Source of the DNA: Vibrio barjaei
Lineage (GTDB): Bacteria > Pseudomonadota > Gammaproteobacteria > Enterobacterales > Vibrionaceae
Assembly: GCF_001639065.2 (NCBI RefSeq)
Contig: NZ_LQXO02000022.1
Span: 1 to 64,000 of the forward strand
Direction: 5' to 3'
DNA: 64,000 nt
The translations under genes were made by a program, and so were the position numbers. Below the pieces are notes generated by a model, which worked only from the letters and a program-made list of their open reading frames with translations, did not search any database and was not told the origin of the DNA. This document shows positions 35,458 through 44,157 of the stretch, in pieces. Position 1 is the stretch's first letter. Each line of letters starts with the position of its first letter.

Positions 35458-35553
35458 ATGAAAACTAAATCCGAAGCTTGTGGCAAGCTCAATGCCACGC
35501 CTCTACGCTATCTCATTCGTTGTAGTAAATTAGGAGGTTGTGATGTCGCGTAA
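35458..35553 (+). CDS. Possible 31-residue leader peptide
   Basis: An ATG-initiated frame of 31 codons with four Cys and several basic residues (KSEACGKLNATPLRYLIRCS). Its 3' end overlaps the start of the EamA gene by 11 bases, and it contains that gene's AGGAGG ribosome-binding site. This geometry suits a leader peptide that couples translation to the transporter. Its own Shine-Dalgarno (GGGA) is weak and conservation is unknown. Confidence 0.3.
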   Translation: MKTKSEACGKLNATPLRYLIRCSKLGGCDVA

Positions 35554-36487
35554 ACAGCTACCTATTTTACTGTTTGTCTCAGTGTGCCTTATTTGGGGGA
35601 CGACGTGGTTTGCAATGGAAGTGGCCGTTCAGACTATTCCACCAATTTTCGCAACGGGCATGCGTTTTCTAATCGCTGCGCCTCTATTGGTGATGCTGGC
35701 GAAATACCTAAAACAACCGTTATTCTTTCCTAAAGGAAAGCGAGCGTGGATGTATGTGGTCGCAATTTTCTACTTTGCGATTCCTTTTACGTTGATGATA
35801 TTTGGCGAGCAATATATTTCCTCTGGGTTGGCTTCGATTATCTTCGCCAACATGCCGATTGCGGTGATGGTTATGTCGAGCCTGTTTCTTGGTTTACGCC
35901 TACGAAAAGTTCAAATCGCAGGACTGCTAGTTGCGGTGTTAAGCCTCATTCTGATTCTGGCGACAGAGATGAAATTGGGAGGCAAAAACTACTTAGTTGG
36001 CTTTGCTGCCCTAGGTGGTGCGGTAGCGATTCATGCAGTTATGTATGTGTTTGTGGAACGGTTTTGCAAAGGCACGCCAGTGCTGACCTATAATGCGGTA
36101 CCAAGCTTTCTTGCGTCATTGTTTTTGTTGTTCACTTCTTGGGTGATTGAGCAACCAGACATAAGCCTGTTCACATTGGACTCGATGACAGCGGTGTTGT
36201 ACCTAGGGGTATTTGCCAGTGTCGGCGGCATTGTGGCGTATTTCAAATTAGGCCAAGTGTCTACGCCGTTTACTGCTTCGATCTGTTTTTTGTTCTTTCC
36301 ACTTATCGCATTGAGTATTTCTACATGGATTGCTGGGAACTCGATCTCGTTAGTATCTGTGGGTCTACTTTTACCTTTGCTTGGCGGGATTTTTGTCACC
36401 AAAGCCGAACCTGAGTTTTGGGCTAAATATTTGCCAACAAAGCGTAAGCCTCAGCTGTGTGAGGTTTGCATGAAGCAAGTTAGGTAA
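35543..36487 (+). CDS. EamA-family (DMT) transporter
   Basis: 314 residues from the ATG at 35543; AGGAGG lies 5 bases upstream. Ten hydrophobic helices form two EamA repeats (about 6-135 and 150-285). Family marks include VCLIWGTTWFAMEVAVQTIP at the start, FGEQYISSGLASIIFANMPI near 92 and VGLLLPLLGGIFVTKAEP near the end. The C-terminus has a short Cys-containing tail (LCEVCMKQVR). Members export amino acids, metabolites or drugs; the substrate is not predictable. A structured leader precedes it. Confidence 0.9.
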   Translation: MSRKQLPILLFVSVCLIWGTTWFAMEVAVQTIPPIFATGMRFLIAAPLLVMLAKYLKQPLFFPKGKRAWMYVVAIFYFAIPFTLMIFGEQYISSGLASIIFANMPIAVMVMSSLFLGLRLRKVQIAGLLVAVLSLILILATEMKLGGKNYLVGFAALGGAVAIHAVMYVFVERFCKGTPVLTYNAVPSFLASLFLLFTSWVIEQPDISLFTLDSMTAVLYLGVFASVGGIVAYFKLGQVSTPFTASICFLFFPLIALSISTWIAGNSISLVSVGLLLPLLGGIFVTKAEPEFWAKYLPTKRKPQLCEVCMKQVR

Positions 36488-36508
36488 TAGAGAGCCACTT
36501 ATAAAATG

Positions 36509-36541
36509 AAACGCCGTAAATCAGAATGTTTACGGCGTTTG
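36509..36541. terminator. Bidirectional terminator between EamA gene and eda
   Basis: AAACGCCGTAAA (36509-36520) pairs perfectly with TTTACGGCGTTT (36529-36540), giving a 12-bp stem for both convergent genes. Confidence 0.85.
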
Positions 36542-36557
36542 TGCTGCTAACTATCGA

Positions 36558-37181
36558 TCAGTTTACGTGGGCAACGGCATCTTTAACCAATTGTCCGAGC
36601 TCTTCCCAGCGACCTTCGTCGATTAAGTTAGTTGGCACCATCCAAGTACCGCCACAAGCCAATACTGACTTGACTGAAAGATAATCGTCTACGTTTTTAA
36701 GACTTACACCGCCTGTAGGCATGAACTTCACAGGATAAACTGCGGTAAGTGCTTTAAGCATGTTCACACCACCAGAAGGCTCTGCGGGGAAGAACTTAAG
36801 TGTACGCAAACCCATCTCCATGGCTTGTTCAACAAGGCTCGGGTTGTTTACCCCAGGAACAATTGGTACGTTTTTGTCTAAGCAATATTGGACTGTACGT
36901 GGGTTAAAACCAGGACTAACGATGAAATCAACTCCTGCTTCAATCGCTTGGTCAACCTGTGCATTAGTCAGCACAGTGCCTGCACCGATGAGCATTTCAG
37001 GGAACTCTTTACGCATTACCGCGATAGCCTCTGCTGCACACTCAGTACGGAATGTAATCTCAGCACATGGCATACCGTTATCAACTAACGCTTTACCTAG
37101 TGGAATTGCGTCTTCAACTTTGTTGATGGCAATTACAGGAATTACTTTCAAGCTTGCTAGCTGTTCGTTTAATGTCGTCAT
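36558..37181 (-). CDS. eda: KDPG/KHG aldolase
   Basis: Cleaves 2-keto-3-deoxy-6-phosphogluconate to pyruvate and glyceraldehyde-3-phosphate, the last step of uronate breakdown and of the Entner-Doudoroff route. 207 residues, family length about 205-213. Catalytic Glu in AEITFRTECA near residue 41, Schiff-base Lys in LRTLKFFPAEPSGG near 129, and phosphate-binding GAGTVLTNAQ and MPTGGVSLKNV are present. It follows kdgK by 14 bases, so the two form an operon. Confidence 0.95.
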   Translation of the reverse strand: MTTLNEQLASLKVIPVIAINKVEDAIPLGKALVDNGMPCAEITFRTECAAEAIAVMRKEFPEMLIGAGTVLTNAQVDQAIEAGVDFIVSPGFNPRTVQYCLDKNVPIVPGVNNPSLVEQAMEMGLRTLKFFPAEPSGGVNMLKALTAVYPVKFMPTGGVSLKNVDDYLSVKSVLACGGTWMVPTNLIDEGRWEELGQLVKDAVAHVN

Positions 37182-37195
37182 TTTTGTTTGTCCTA

Positions 37196-38125
37196 CTAAT
37201 CAAGAGTTGGTGTTGCGTTCTTGGGAATAATGGCGCCGCGATGTTGAATAACTACTCCTGCGACTTTGTGACCCATTACGGCAGATTCTAGAGCATCGCC
37301 GCCTGTTAGGCGCTTCGCTAGGTAACCCGCGCTAAATGAATCTCCTGCCGCTGTGGTGTCGATAATATTGTTGACTGGCTTGGGTGCAATGTAGTTGGCT
37401 TGCTCGTTCACAATTACCAAGCAATCTTTTGCGCCTCGCTTGATAGCAATTTCTGAGACGCCGGCTTCGCTTGTTCGCTCAATACATTGTTCTACAAACT
37501 CGTCACCAAATAGCGCTTGCTCATCTTCGAATGTTAACAATGCTGTGTCGGTAAAACTAAGCATCGCTTTGTAAGTATTGATTGCAGTCGCCTGGTCTGC
37601 CCATAATTTTGGACGGAAGTTATTGTCAAAAAAGACCTGCCCGCCTTTCTCTTTGAAAGCTCTTAAGAAGCTAAAAAGCTTGTCACGTCCTGAATCTGTC
37701 AAAATGGCCAGTGTAATGCCACTTAAATAGACCGCGTCGTAGCTCAGTAGCTTCTTAATGAGCTGTTCGGACTCTTCTTGGTCGAAGACGAATTTCGCGG
37801 CAGCATCGCTACGCCAATAGAAGAAAGTGCGTTCACCTGTTTTATCAGTTTCAATATGGTAAAGACCTGGCATTTTGTCGTTGAGACGTAGAATCAGACT
37901 TGTATCAATACCCTCTTTATTCCATGTATCAATCATTTCAGTCGAGAACGGGTCGTTACCCAGTGCGGTAACGTAGCTGACGTTAATATCTTGACCTTGA
38001 GTTAGGCGGGATAGATAAAGCGCGGTATTCAGTGTGTCACCACCAAAGCTTTGTTTTAATAGATCATCTTTGCGTTGTAGCTCTATCATGCATTCACCGA
38101 TGATAGCGATTCTGTATTGGTTCAT
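37196..38125 (-). CDS. kdgK: 2-keto-3-deoxygluconate kinase
   Basis: Phosphorylates 2-keto-3-deoxygluconate to KDPG. 309 residues from the ATG at 38125, preferred because AGGTGGG lies about 9 bases upstream; a GTG five codons earlier sits inside that ribosome-binding site. PfkB-family marks: IGECMIELQ at the start, SFGGDTLNTALYLSRL near 28-43 (substrate Gly-Gly), and the C-terminal catalytic DTTAAGDSFSAGYLAKRL near 255. First gene of the kdgK-eda operon; a KdgR-like palindrome lies upstream at 38301. Confidence 0.93.
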   Translation of the reverse strand: MNQYRIAIIGECMIELQRKDDLLKQSFGGDTLNTALYLSRLTQGQDINVSYVTALGNDPFSTEMIDTWNKEGIDTSLILRLNDKMPGLYHIETDKTGERTFFYWRSDAAAKFVFDQEESEQLIKKLLSYDAVYLSGITLAILTDSGRDKLFSFLRAFKEKGGQVFFDNNFRPKLWADQATAINTYKAMLSFTDTALLTFEDEQALFGDEFVEQCIERTSEAGVSEIAIKRGAKDCLVIVNEQANYIAPKPVNNIIDTTAAGDSFSAGYLAKRLTGGDALESAVMGHKVAGVVIQHRGAIIPKNATPTLD

Positions 38126-38606
38126 TGAGTTTGAGCCCACCTTGGTGTGATTGCCTTAACTGTCTTTGATGAGGAGATATAACCACGCCAGAGTATCACT
38201 TTTCAGTTATGCGGTGATGTTGATTCACTCTGCGGTGGCGGTGTCTTTTTAAGCAGAATTAAACGCTGGTAAGGCTGAGTTAAATCTCTACTTTATTTTT
38301 ATTAAACCGATGTTTTAATAATTTAAATTTATCAGTTTAACTAGGGGATTAGTAGTGTTTGTCAGATTGATAGTTAGCTAAGTGTGATTTATCTCTCGTT
38401 TTTGACTATCTGGTTCAGATGAGGAACTCGGTTCCGTTAGACAAGCCTTTCTGGCTGTCAACATTCTCAATAGGAGGAATAGGGTTTGTATTTTCGTGTG
38501 AAATAAATTTATCGGTTTGTGTAATTTGAATGAATATCTATCATCTTGAGGAGCTGAAATAGTTGCTTCACTATTGAGATCCTTTTTCTCATACAGTTTT
38601 GGCATT
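38126..38606. promoter_or_regulatory. kdgK upstream region
   Basis: 481 bases between kdgK and the small membrane-protein genes. It contains the KdgR-like palindrome at 38301-38319 and AT-rich promoter-like DNA. A 75-codon minus-strand frame in 38378-38605 lacks a ribosome-binding site and family resemblance, so it is not called. Confidence 0.45.
38301..38319. promoter_or_regulatory. KdgR-like operator upstream of kdgK
   Basis: ATTAAACCGATGTTTTAAT is an imperfect palindrome close to the enterobacterial KdgR box (AATAAAAC-type half-sites around a central R/Y pair). It is 176 bases upstream of the kdgK start. Confidence 0.45.
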
Positions 38607-38708
38607 ATGGAAATATTTCAGCAGCAACACGAAGCGATTGCTTTCATTGGATTAGCTTTAGCCTTTGTTTGTGGATTTTCAGCAGTGTTTTGGCAAGCTC
38701 ATCAATAA
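38607..38708 (+). CDS. Micro membrane protein 1 (33 aa)
   Basis: ATG-initiated frame of 33 codons encoding a polar start (MEIFQQQHEA) and one strong hydrophobic helix (IAFIGLALAFVCGFSAVF), ending WQAHQ. No convincing Shine-Dalgarno is seen before it. The stop overlaps the ribosome-binding site of the next tiny gene, which suggests translational coupling. Too short for family recognition; single-helix micro-proteins often modulate larger membrane complexes. Confidence 0.5.
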   Translation: MEIFQQQHEAIAFIGLALAFVCGFSAVFWQAHQ

Positions 38709-38718
38709 GGCCAAATAC

Positions 38719-38808
38719 ATGTTCGATGTCCCTACTCTAGAAGCGCTAGCATTGGTATTGGTTGTCTTTATCGGTGGTTTTGTTTACCGCTCGAAAATTG
38801 AAGACTAA
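38719..38808 (+). CDS. Micro membrane protein 2 (29 aa)
   Basis: 29-codon frame with a good ribosome-binding site (TAAGG, 8 bases upstream, overlapping the stop of the preceding tiny gene). It encodes MFDVPTLEA, then the hydrophobic helix LALVLVVFIGGFVY, then the charged end RSKIED, giving a clear inside/outside polarity. A strong terminator follows 21 bases later, so the two tiny genes form a complete short transcription unit. Confidence 0.55.
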   Translation: MFDVPTLEALALVLVVFIGGFVYRSKIED

Positions 38809-38828
38809 TACGCATTGTCACGACGATC

Positions 38829-38866
38829 AAAAAGGCCCTAGTCATCACTGACTAGGGCCTTTGCTT
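38829..38866 (+). terminator. Strong terminator after the micro-protein genes
   Basis: AAAGGCCCTAGTC (38829-38841) pairs perfectly with GACTAGGGCCTTT (38848-38860). It probably also serves the convergent chemoreceptor gene ending at 38877. Confidence 0.85.
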
Positions 38867-38876
38867 TTATACTTGA

Positions 38877-40877
38877 TTAGGCGTTTAGTTTAAATAGAGA
38901 AACTTCCGACACTAACTCTTCCATTCTTTGTTTCACAATGTGCATTTCTTTGTTCATTTTCTGAATATTGCTATCGGTTTCCTCTACCATAGAGAGCAGG
39001 TTATCAATATCTGATTCAACCGATTGCGTGGTTTGTGCTTGTTCTTCAGTCGCTGTTGCAATACTGCTGTTGTAGTCTGTGATCTTCTTGGTGGTGCCAA
39101 TAAGTGTTTCGATCATGGCATTGGTTTCCGATACCATAGATTGTGCCGAATAACTGGCATCACGACTTTGCTGCATGTTCTCAAATGAGGTTTTCGCGTT
39201 GCTAGAGATATCATCCAGAAGGTTGCGGATGACTTCGGTTGACTCTTTGCTGCGCTGAGCAAGTGAGCGAACCTCGTCTGCTACCACGGCAAACCCGCGC
39301 CCTTGCTCACCCGCTCGTGCCGCCTCAATGGCAGCATTCAGCGCCAGCAAATTGGTCTGCTCAGAGATGGCATTGATGTTGTCGAGAATCTCTGACACAT
39401 TCGCCATTTTTACTTCCAACTGCTCGAGACACGTGTAAGTATCGTCGACACTCGAAATTAGCTTGGTCGTGGTCGAGAGTGAATGTTCTCCATGGCTTTG
39501 ACACTGGATTGCATCATGTTGAGCACTATCAGCACTTTGTTGAGCTTCTACGGTAATGCCCGCCATTTCTTGACTGGTTTGCGCCATTTCTGTCATAGCC
39601 GTCGCGATATTGTCACAACGCAGATGAGTTTGCTGACTCACGGTTTGAGTCGAGGCGACCAACCTACTCATCTCTGCCATTTCTTGCTCAGTTTTTTGTG
39701 CGACATCGAGAGAGGTTTGTAATGCGGACGCAAAGCTGTCTGTTAGCTGATTAAAGTGATGAGCGATGTTGCCAAGCTCATCTTTTTGCTCATAAGGCAG
39801 TTTTAGACTCAAATCCTTGCTGCGCGCAATGGTGTCGATTTGTTCGACAAAACGACTAACTCGACGATGCAGGCGATTGGTTGACATGAATGCGATGATG
39901 GAGAGAGGTAGCACCACAAACAATGTTAAAGCGATATATGCATAGACTAGGTGCTGTGCTTGTTGCTGGTTTTGTAACGCCAGTGCTGTCATATCGTTGG
40001 CAATGGAATCGGCCATAGACTTAATCTGTCCGATACGCTTGGTGGCAAGTTCAAACCAAAGAGAAGCACTTGGTCCTTGCAAGTTGTCCAGCGTTGCTTT
40101 CTGTGACAGGTAATCTTGTTGAATGGCATTCACGTCACGCCAGTTTGAACTGTTAGTCATTGCAGACAACTCATGAGCTTGCTCGGCGGAAAACAGAAGC
40201 GTTGCTTGCCGAAGGGCATAGGCTTCGGTTGCAATATAACTGGTGATGCTGGCGTAAGCATCCAGCGTTGAACGTTGTCCGGCAAATGCACCATTGAGAG
40301 CGCCACGAGCTTTGCCGGCTTCTTCTTTCATAGTTAGTAAGGCGTGCAGACCGCGTAACTGCTGCTCAAGTTTTGGAGCGTCTACCTGAGTTAAAATCAC
40401 CGATAGGTTATCAAGCGCCATGCGGTTGATATTGGAGTAAAACGCAAAGGGTGAATCCTTGATATTGAGAGTATCAACTTGTTGGCGAATGCTATTCCGT
40501 TGTTCCAACTGTTGTCGAACATCCTGACTTAAACGGTCTATCAGTTGTTTGTCCAAAGCTTGTGGCAAAAAGGCCAATAGACTTTGATACGCCTGATCGG
40601 CTTTCACTCTTTGCTGTTTTAGTGCCGTGACTTGCGGCCCTTGTCCTTTAGATGCTATCACACCTGCCGTTAATCCTCGTTCAACAGCAAATTGATGAGC
40701 AATATTATCGAACAAATGGAATAACTCGACCGCTTCTTGTGATGCTTGGGCATGGTCGGCGCGTTCTTGGGCTTTGAAAATTTGGGTAGCGATGAGCCCC
40801 ATCAAAAGTGTTGTGGGAATTAGAAAAACCAAGAGAATGGTGTTTTTAATATTAAGTAACTTAAGAAGGTTAGGCAT
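38877..40877 (-). CDS. Methyl-accepting chemotaxis protein with NIT sensor domain
   Basis: 666 residues from the ATG at 40877; an upstream in-frame TTG is less likely. TM1 (about 10-32) is followed by a long periplasmic NIT (nitrate/nitrite-type) domain, recognisable by [37 protein letters not shown] and [22 protein letters not shown]2 lies near 310-330, then HAMP and the cytoplasmic signalling domain with the tip [20 protein letters not shown] then [18 protein letters not shown]. It should modulate CheA/flagellar behaviour; the ligand need not be nitrate. The family assignment is from the sequence pattern. Confidence 0.9.
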   Translation of the reverse strand: MPNLLKLLNIKNTILLVFLIPTTLLMGLIATQIFKAQERADHAQASQEAVELFHLFDNIAHQFAVERGLTAGVIASKGQGPQVTALKQQRVKADQAYQSLLAFLPQALDKQLIDRLSQDVRQQLEQRNSIRQQVDTLNIKDSPFAFYSNINRMALDNLSVILTQVDAPKLEQQLRGLHALLTMKEEAGKARGALNGAFAGQRSTLDAYASITSYIATEAYALRQATLLFSAEQAHELSAMTNSSNWRDVNAIQQDYLSQKATLDNLQGPSASLWFELATKRIGQIKSMADSIANDMTALALQNQQQAQHLVYAYIALTLFVVLPLSIIAFMSTNRLHRRVSRFVEQIDTIARSKDLSLKLPYEQKDELGNIAHHFNQLTDSFASALQTSLDVAQKTEQEMAEMSRLVASTQTVSQQTHLRCDNIATAMTEMAQTSQEMAGITVEAQQSADSAQHDAIQCQSHGEHSLSTTTKLISSVDDTYTCLEQLEVKMANVSEILDNINAISEQTNLLALNAAIEAARAGEQGRGFAVVADEVRSLAQRSKESTEVIRNLLDDISSNAKTSFENMQQSRDASYSAQSMVSETNAMIETLIGTTKKITDYNSSIATATEEQAQTTQSVESDIDNLLSMVEETDSNIQKMNKEMHIVKQRMEELVSEVSLFKLNA

Positions 40878-41011
40878 TGTATAAACCGTGTATAAAAAAC
40901 TGGATGCGTAACCTAAAGATTTTACAGAGTTCAATACACGTATTACACGTCAGGGTATTAGAACTTTGATACGATACGATAAGCGTCAATGGTTTGATGT
41001 GTGTCAATTTT

Positions 41012-41052
41012 TTGGCTACCACTTTGTGGTTATAAAACAAAGTGGTAGCCAA
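41012..41052. repeat. Perfect 16-bp inverted repeat
   Basis: TTGGCTACCACTTTGT (41012-41027) and ACAAAGTGGTAGCCAA (41037-41052) are exact reverse complements around a 9-base loop, between choV and the chemoreceptor gene. Neither strand has a T-run directly after the stem, so it is not a canonical terminator, although it may act as a transcript 3' end. Confidence 0.7.
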
Positions 41053-41108
41053 TAAAAATGAGAGATTCCTTCAAGCTTCGGCAGGGAGGACGTCATTTCT
41101 TGCTCATG

Positions 41109-42296
41109 TTAGGCTGCTTGGTGAGTATTAAAGTTACCTAACAATGCGTTATAAAATTCACTGTCATCGAGAATACCAACGACTCTACCAGACTCCACTA
41201 ACAAAATGGGTAACCCACTACGCTGTTTAAGTTCTATTGCTTCTCTCATACCGATGTCCGGACTGGCGACCACGACGGTACTTTGATCAATATGGGCCAG
41301 ATCACCCCGACTTGCATCCCAATGGACGAGTTTTAGTTCCTCGTCTTTAACAATACTGAGCTTACCATTTGCTTGATTGACCCAAACTGATTGATCGGAA
41401 CAGATCTGCAAACGATCATGTTCTTGCTTTAGCTCACTCGCTGGCTGCATTAATGAACGGCCTTTAAGTACGTTGAGCGGGTTGGTGTGGGCGACAAAGT
41501 CACGGACGTAGTCGTTTTCTGGTGTGAGGATAATTTCTTCTGGCTTCGCATGTTGAATTAGTTTGCCGGATTCCATAATGGCAATGTTGTTGCCTATTTT
41601 TAGAGCCTCATCCAAATCATGACTGACGAATAGAATCGTCTTGTTGAGTTTCTCTTGGAGAAGAATTAGCTCGTCTTGCAGCTGAGTTCGAATCAATGGG
41701 TCTAGGGCAGAAAAGGGCTCGTCCATCAGCAGGATGTCAGTATCCATGGCAAATGCACGAGCGAGTCCTACACGCTGCTGCATACCACCTGATAGTTCAT
41801 GCGGGTACTTATCTTCCCATTCCGAGAGGCCAACAAGTTCTAGCTGCTCACGAGCTTTCTCTCGCCTAGTAGACTTTGACATGCCTTGCAGTTCAAGTCC
41901 AAAAGCCACGTTGTCCAACACGCTTAGCCAAGGCATCAAAGCAAATTTCTGAAATACCATAGAAACACGATGAGTACGTAGGTGGCGCAACGTTTCATCA
42001 TCACAGGTTGCTAAGTCAACATACTCCTCACCATTCTTGAGCTCCAGTGAACCGCGAGAGATGGTGTTTAAGCCGTTTACCGCGCGAAGTAAGCTGGACT
42101 TACCTGAACCTGATAGTCCCATCAGCACGCATATCTCACCTTCCTTTACACGGAGTGACACATTGTCGACCCCCACGACTTGCGAGGTTTGGTCGATGAT
42201 TTCTTGACGAGTCTTGCCTTGGTCTAGTTGTTCGAGCGCTAATTGCGGTTTATCACCGAAGACTACGTCTAGGTTTTTAATCGTTATGGCATCCAT
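41109..42296 (-). CDS. choV: Choline/betaine ABC transporter ATP-binding protein
   Basis: 395 residues. ProV-type ATPase with Walker A MGLSGSGKSSLLRAVNGL near residue 59, signature ELSGGMQQRVGLARAFAMD near 164, Walker B ILLMDEPFSALDPL near 183 and the switch His in LFVSHDLDEALKIG. The C-terminal ~110 residues contain a degenerate CBS-like pair ending in GRVVGILDDSEFYNALLG, as in osmoprotectant ABC systems where it senses ionic strength. Last gene of the bet operon, two bases after the permease gene. Equivalent to proV in some vibrio annotations. Confidence 0.92.
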   Translation of the reverse strand: MDAITIKNLDVVFGDKPQLALEQLDQGKTRQEIIDQTSQVVGVDNVSLRVKEGEICVLMGLSGSGKSSLLRAVNGLNTISRGSLELKNGEEYVDLATCDDETLRHLRTHRVSMVFQKFALMPWLSVLDNVAFGLELQGMSKSTRREKAREQLELVGLSEWEDKYPHELSGGMQQRVGLARAFAMDTDILLMDEPFSALDPLIRTQLQDELILLQEKLNKTILFVSHDLDEALKIGNNIAIMESGKLIQHAKPEEIILTPENDYVRDFVAHTNPLNVLKGRSLMQPASELKQEHDRLQICSDQSVWVNQANGKLSIVKDEELKLVHWDASRGDLAHIDQSTVVVASPDIGMREAIELKQRSGLPILLVESGRVVGILDDSEFYNALLGNFNTHQAA

Positions 42297-42298
42297 AA

Positions 42299-43141
42299 TT
42301 AGGCTTCCTTTTGATTCGGTGATTTACAGAGTCGGTCAAGGATAATGGCAACTAAGACAATCGCTAATCCGGCTTCGAAGCCTTGAGAAATATTGACCGT
42401 ATTTAGCGCTCGAACCACGGGCTTACCTAGGCCATCAGCACCGACGAGGGCAGCGATGACTACCATGGATAAAGACAGCATGATGCATTGTGTCACGCCA
42501 GCCATGATACTGGGCATCGCTGCTGGCAGTTCCACTTTAAATAAGAGCTTCATTCGTGTGGCACCAAATGCCTTGCCCGCTTCCACCAACTCTTCCGGCA
42601 CTTTGGTGATGCCAAGGTAAGTCAGTCTGATCGGAGCAGCGATGGCGAAAATAATGGTGGAGATCAAGCCAGGAACAATACCGAGGCCAAACAGAACCAA
42701 GGTTGGAATCAGATAGACGAAGGTGGGGACGGTTTGCATTAAATCGAGAATGGGGCGCAGCAACGTATACAGCCAAGGGCGGTGTGCTGCCATGATGCCA
42801 AGAGGTACGCCAATTAATACAGAAATCGTTGTCGCGGCAAACACCAAAACAAAGGTTTCTAGCATTTCTTGCCAGTAGCCAAGGTTCAAAATCGTCAGTA
42901 AAGCACCAATGACAAACAGTACCAGAGGGATACTACGGTGCAGATACCAAGCAATAGCTGCGGTCATAATGATCGGCATTGCTGGGGGCATCCATTTAAA
43001 CACATCAACGACAAACAAAATGATGGTTTCAAGGAAGATAGAAATAGCGTCGAACAGACCTGCGGCATTGAATGTCAGCCAGTCGACACCCGCTTCCATC
43101 CATTGACCCAGAGGGATTTTGTTGTCAGTAATAAAATTCAC
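42299..43141 (-). CDS. choW: Choline/betaine ABC transporter permease
   Basis: 280 residues with about six or seven membrane helices. The inner-membrane EAA-type loop reads LVEAGKAFGATRMKLLFKVELPAAMPSIMAG near 188-218, the ProW/OpuAB signature for contact with the ATPase. ProW-type start MNFITDNKIPLGQWMEAGVD. It lies between choX and choV and pairs with both. Confidence 0.93.
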   Translation of the reverse strand: MNFITDNKIPLGQWMEAGVDWLTFNAAGLFDAISIFLETIILFVVDVFKWMPPAMPIIMTAAIAWYLHRSIPLVLFVIGALLTILNLGYWQEMLETFVLVFAATTISVLIGVPLGIMAAHRPWLYTLLRPILDLMQTVPTFVYLIPTLVLFGLGIVPGLISTIIFAIAAPIRLTYLGITKVPEELVEAGKAFGATRMKLLFKVELPAAMPSIMAGVTQCIMLSLSMVVIAALVGADGLGKPVVRALNTVNISQGFEAGLAIVLVAIILDRLCKSPNQKEA

Positions 43142-43191
43142 AATACAACCTTAGTGTTTTTGAGTGGGCGCTAATGCCCACTCATTTCGAA

Positions 43192-44130
43192 TTACGCTTT
43201 TGAGGCGATGTAGCTTTGCACTGCTGTGCTTGCGTCTTCACCCGACAGAGTTTTTACGCCAGATAGCCAAGCTGCAACTTGCTCAGGGTTAGCTTTTATC
43301 CATTGCTGTGCTGCTTTTGACGGTTGTACGTTTTGATTTAAGATGGCTTCCATTAATTGGTTTTCCATCTCAAGGCTGAACTCTAGGTTTTTCAGCAGTT
43401 GCCCGACGTTTTGGCATTCAGAGAGATAGTTAGCACGCACGTTGGTGTAAACGTTGGCACCGCCGTAGTTAGGACCGAAGTAATCGTCACCGCCAGAGAG
43501 ATACTCCATTTCGATATTGCTGTTCATTGGGTGTGGTGCCCAACCTAAATACACAATCCATTGGTTGCGGCGTGCAGCGCGAGAAACCTGTGACACCATA
43601 CCCGCTTCACTAGATTCGACTAAGTTAAAGTCCTTAAGGCCGAAAGCGTCACTGTCGATCATGGATTGAATAAGGCGGTTACCATCGTTGCCTGGTTCAA
43701 TGCCGTAAATACGGTCGCGGAATTTGTCGGCATGTTTGGCTAAATCTGCAAAGCTTTTTACGCCGGCGTCATACACGTACTTAGGCACGGCTAGGGTGTA
43801 CTTAGCACCTTCTAGATTGGCACGAACGGTTTCTACAGTTTTGGCTTCACGATATCTAGCGATATCTCCCTCCATCGTAGGCATCCAGTTGCCAAGGAAG
43901 ATATCGATATCACCGTTCGCCATTGAAGAGTAAGTGACAGGTACTGACAGAAGATCGGTTTTGGTTTTATAACCCATGCCTTTTAGTAGTTCCGTTGTGA
44001 CCGCAGTGGTTGCAGTGATGTCTGTCCAACCAACATCGGCGAAACGTACCGTTTCACATTGGTTGGCATAGGCGTTCATCGCCAGACTACTAAGAGCGAG
44101 TGCTGAGAGTGTTTTTGTCATCGTTGACAT
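43192..44130 (-). CDS. choX: Choline/betaine ABC substrate-binding protein
   Basis: 312 residues, signal peptide ending near residue 22 (NAYANQ). ChoX/ProX-type fold with VRFADVGWTDITATTAVTTE at the start, IDIFLGNWMPTMEGDIARY near 75, and WIVYLGWAPHPMNSNIEMEY near 187. These Trp/Tyr-rich loops form the aromatic cage for a quaternary ammonium group. Operon position directly after betA makes choline the likely ligand, with betaine an alternative. Confidence 0.92.
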   Translation of the reverse strand: MSTMTKTLSALALSSLAMNAYANQCETVRFADVGWTDITATTAVTTELLKGMGYKTKTDLLSVPVTYSSMANGDIDIFLGNWMPTMEGDIARYREAKTVETVRANLEGAKYTLAVPKYVYDAGVKSFADLAKHADKFRDRIYGIEPGNDGNRLIQSMIDSDAFGLKDFNLVESSEAGMVSQVSRAARRNQWIVYLGWAPHPMNSNIEMEYLSGGDDYFGPNYGGANVYTNVRANYLSECQNVGQLLKNLEFSLEMENQLMEAILNQNVQPSKAAQQWIKANPEQVAAWLSGVKTLSGEDASTAVQSYIASKA

Positions 44131-44157
44131 GCTATTTCCTTTTTATTTTTGGCTGAC

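Noticed and set aside
36760..37230. 156-codon plus-strand frame antisense to eda
   Set aside because: Shadow of a well-identified aldolase gene.
38378..38605. 75-codon minus-strand frame in the kdgK upstream region
   Set aside because: No ribosome-binding site, low-complexity tail, and it occupies the regulatory region and promoter side of the micro-protein genes.
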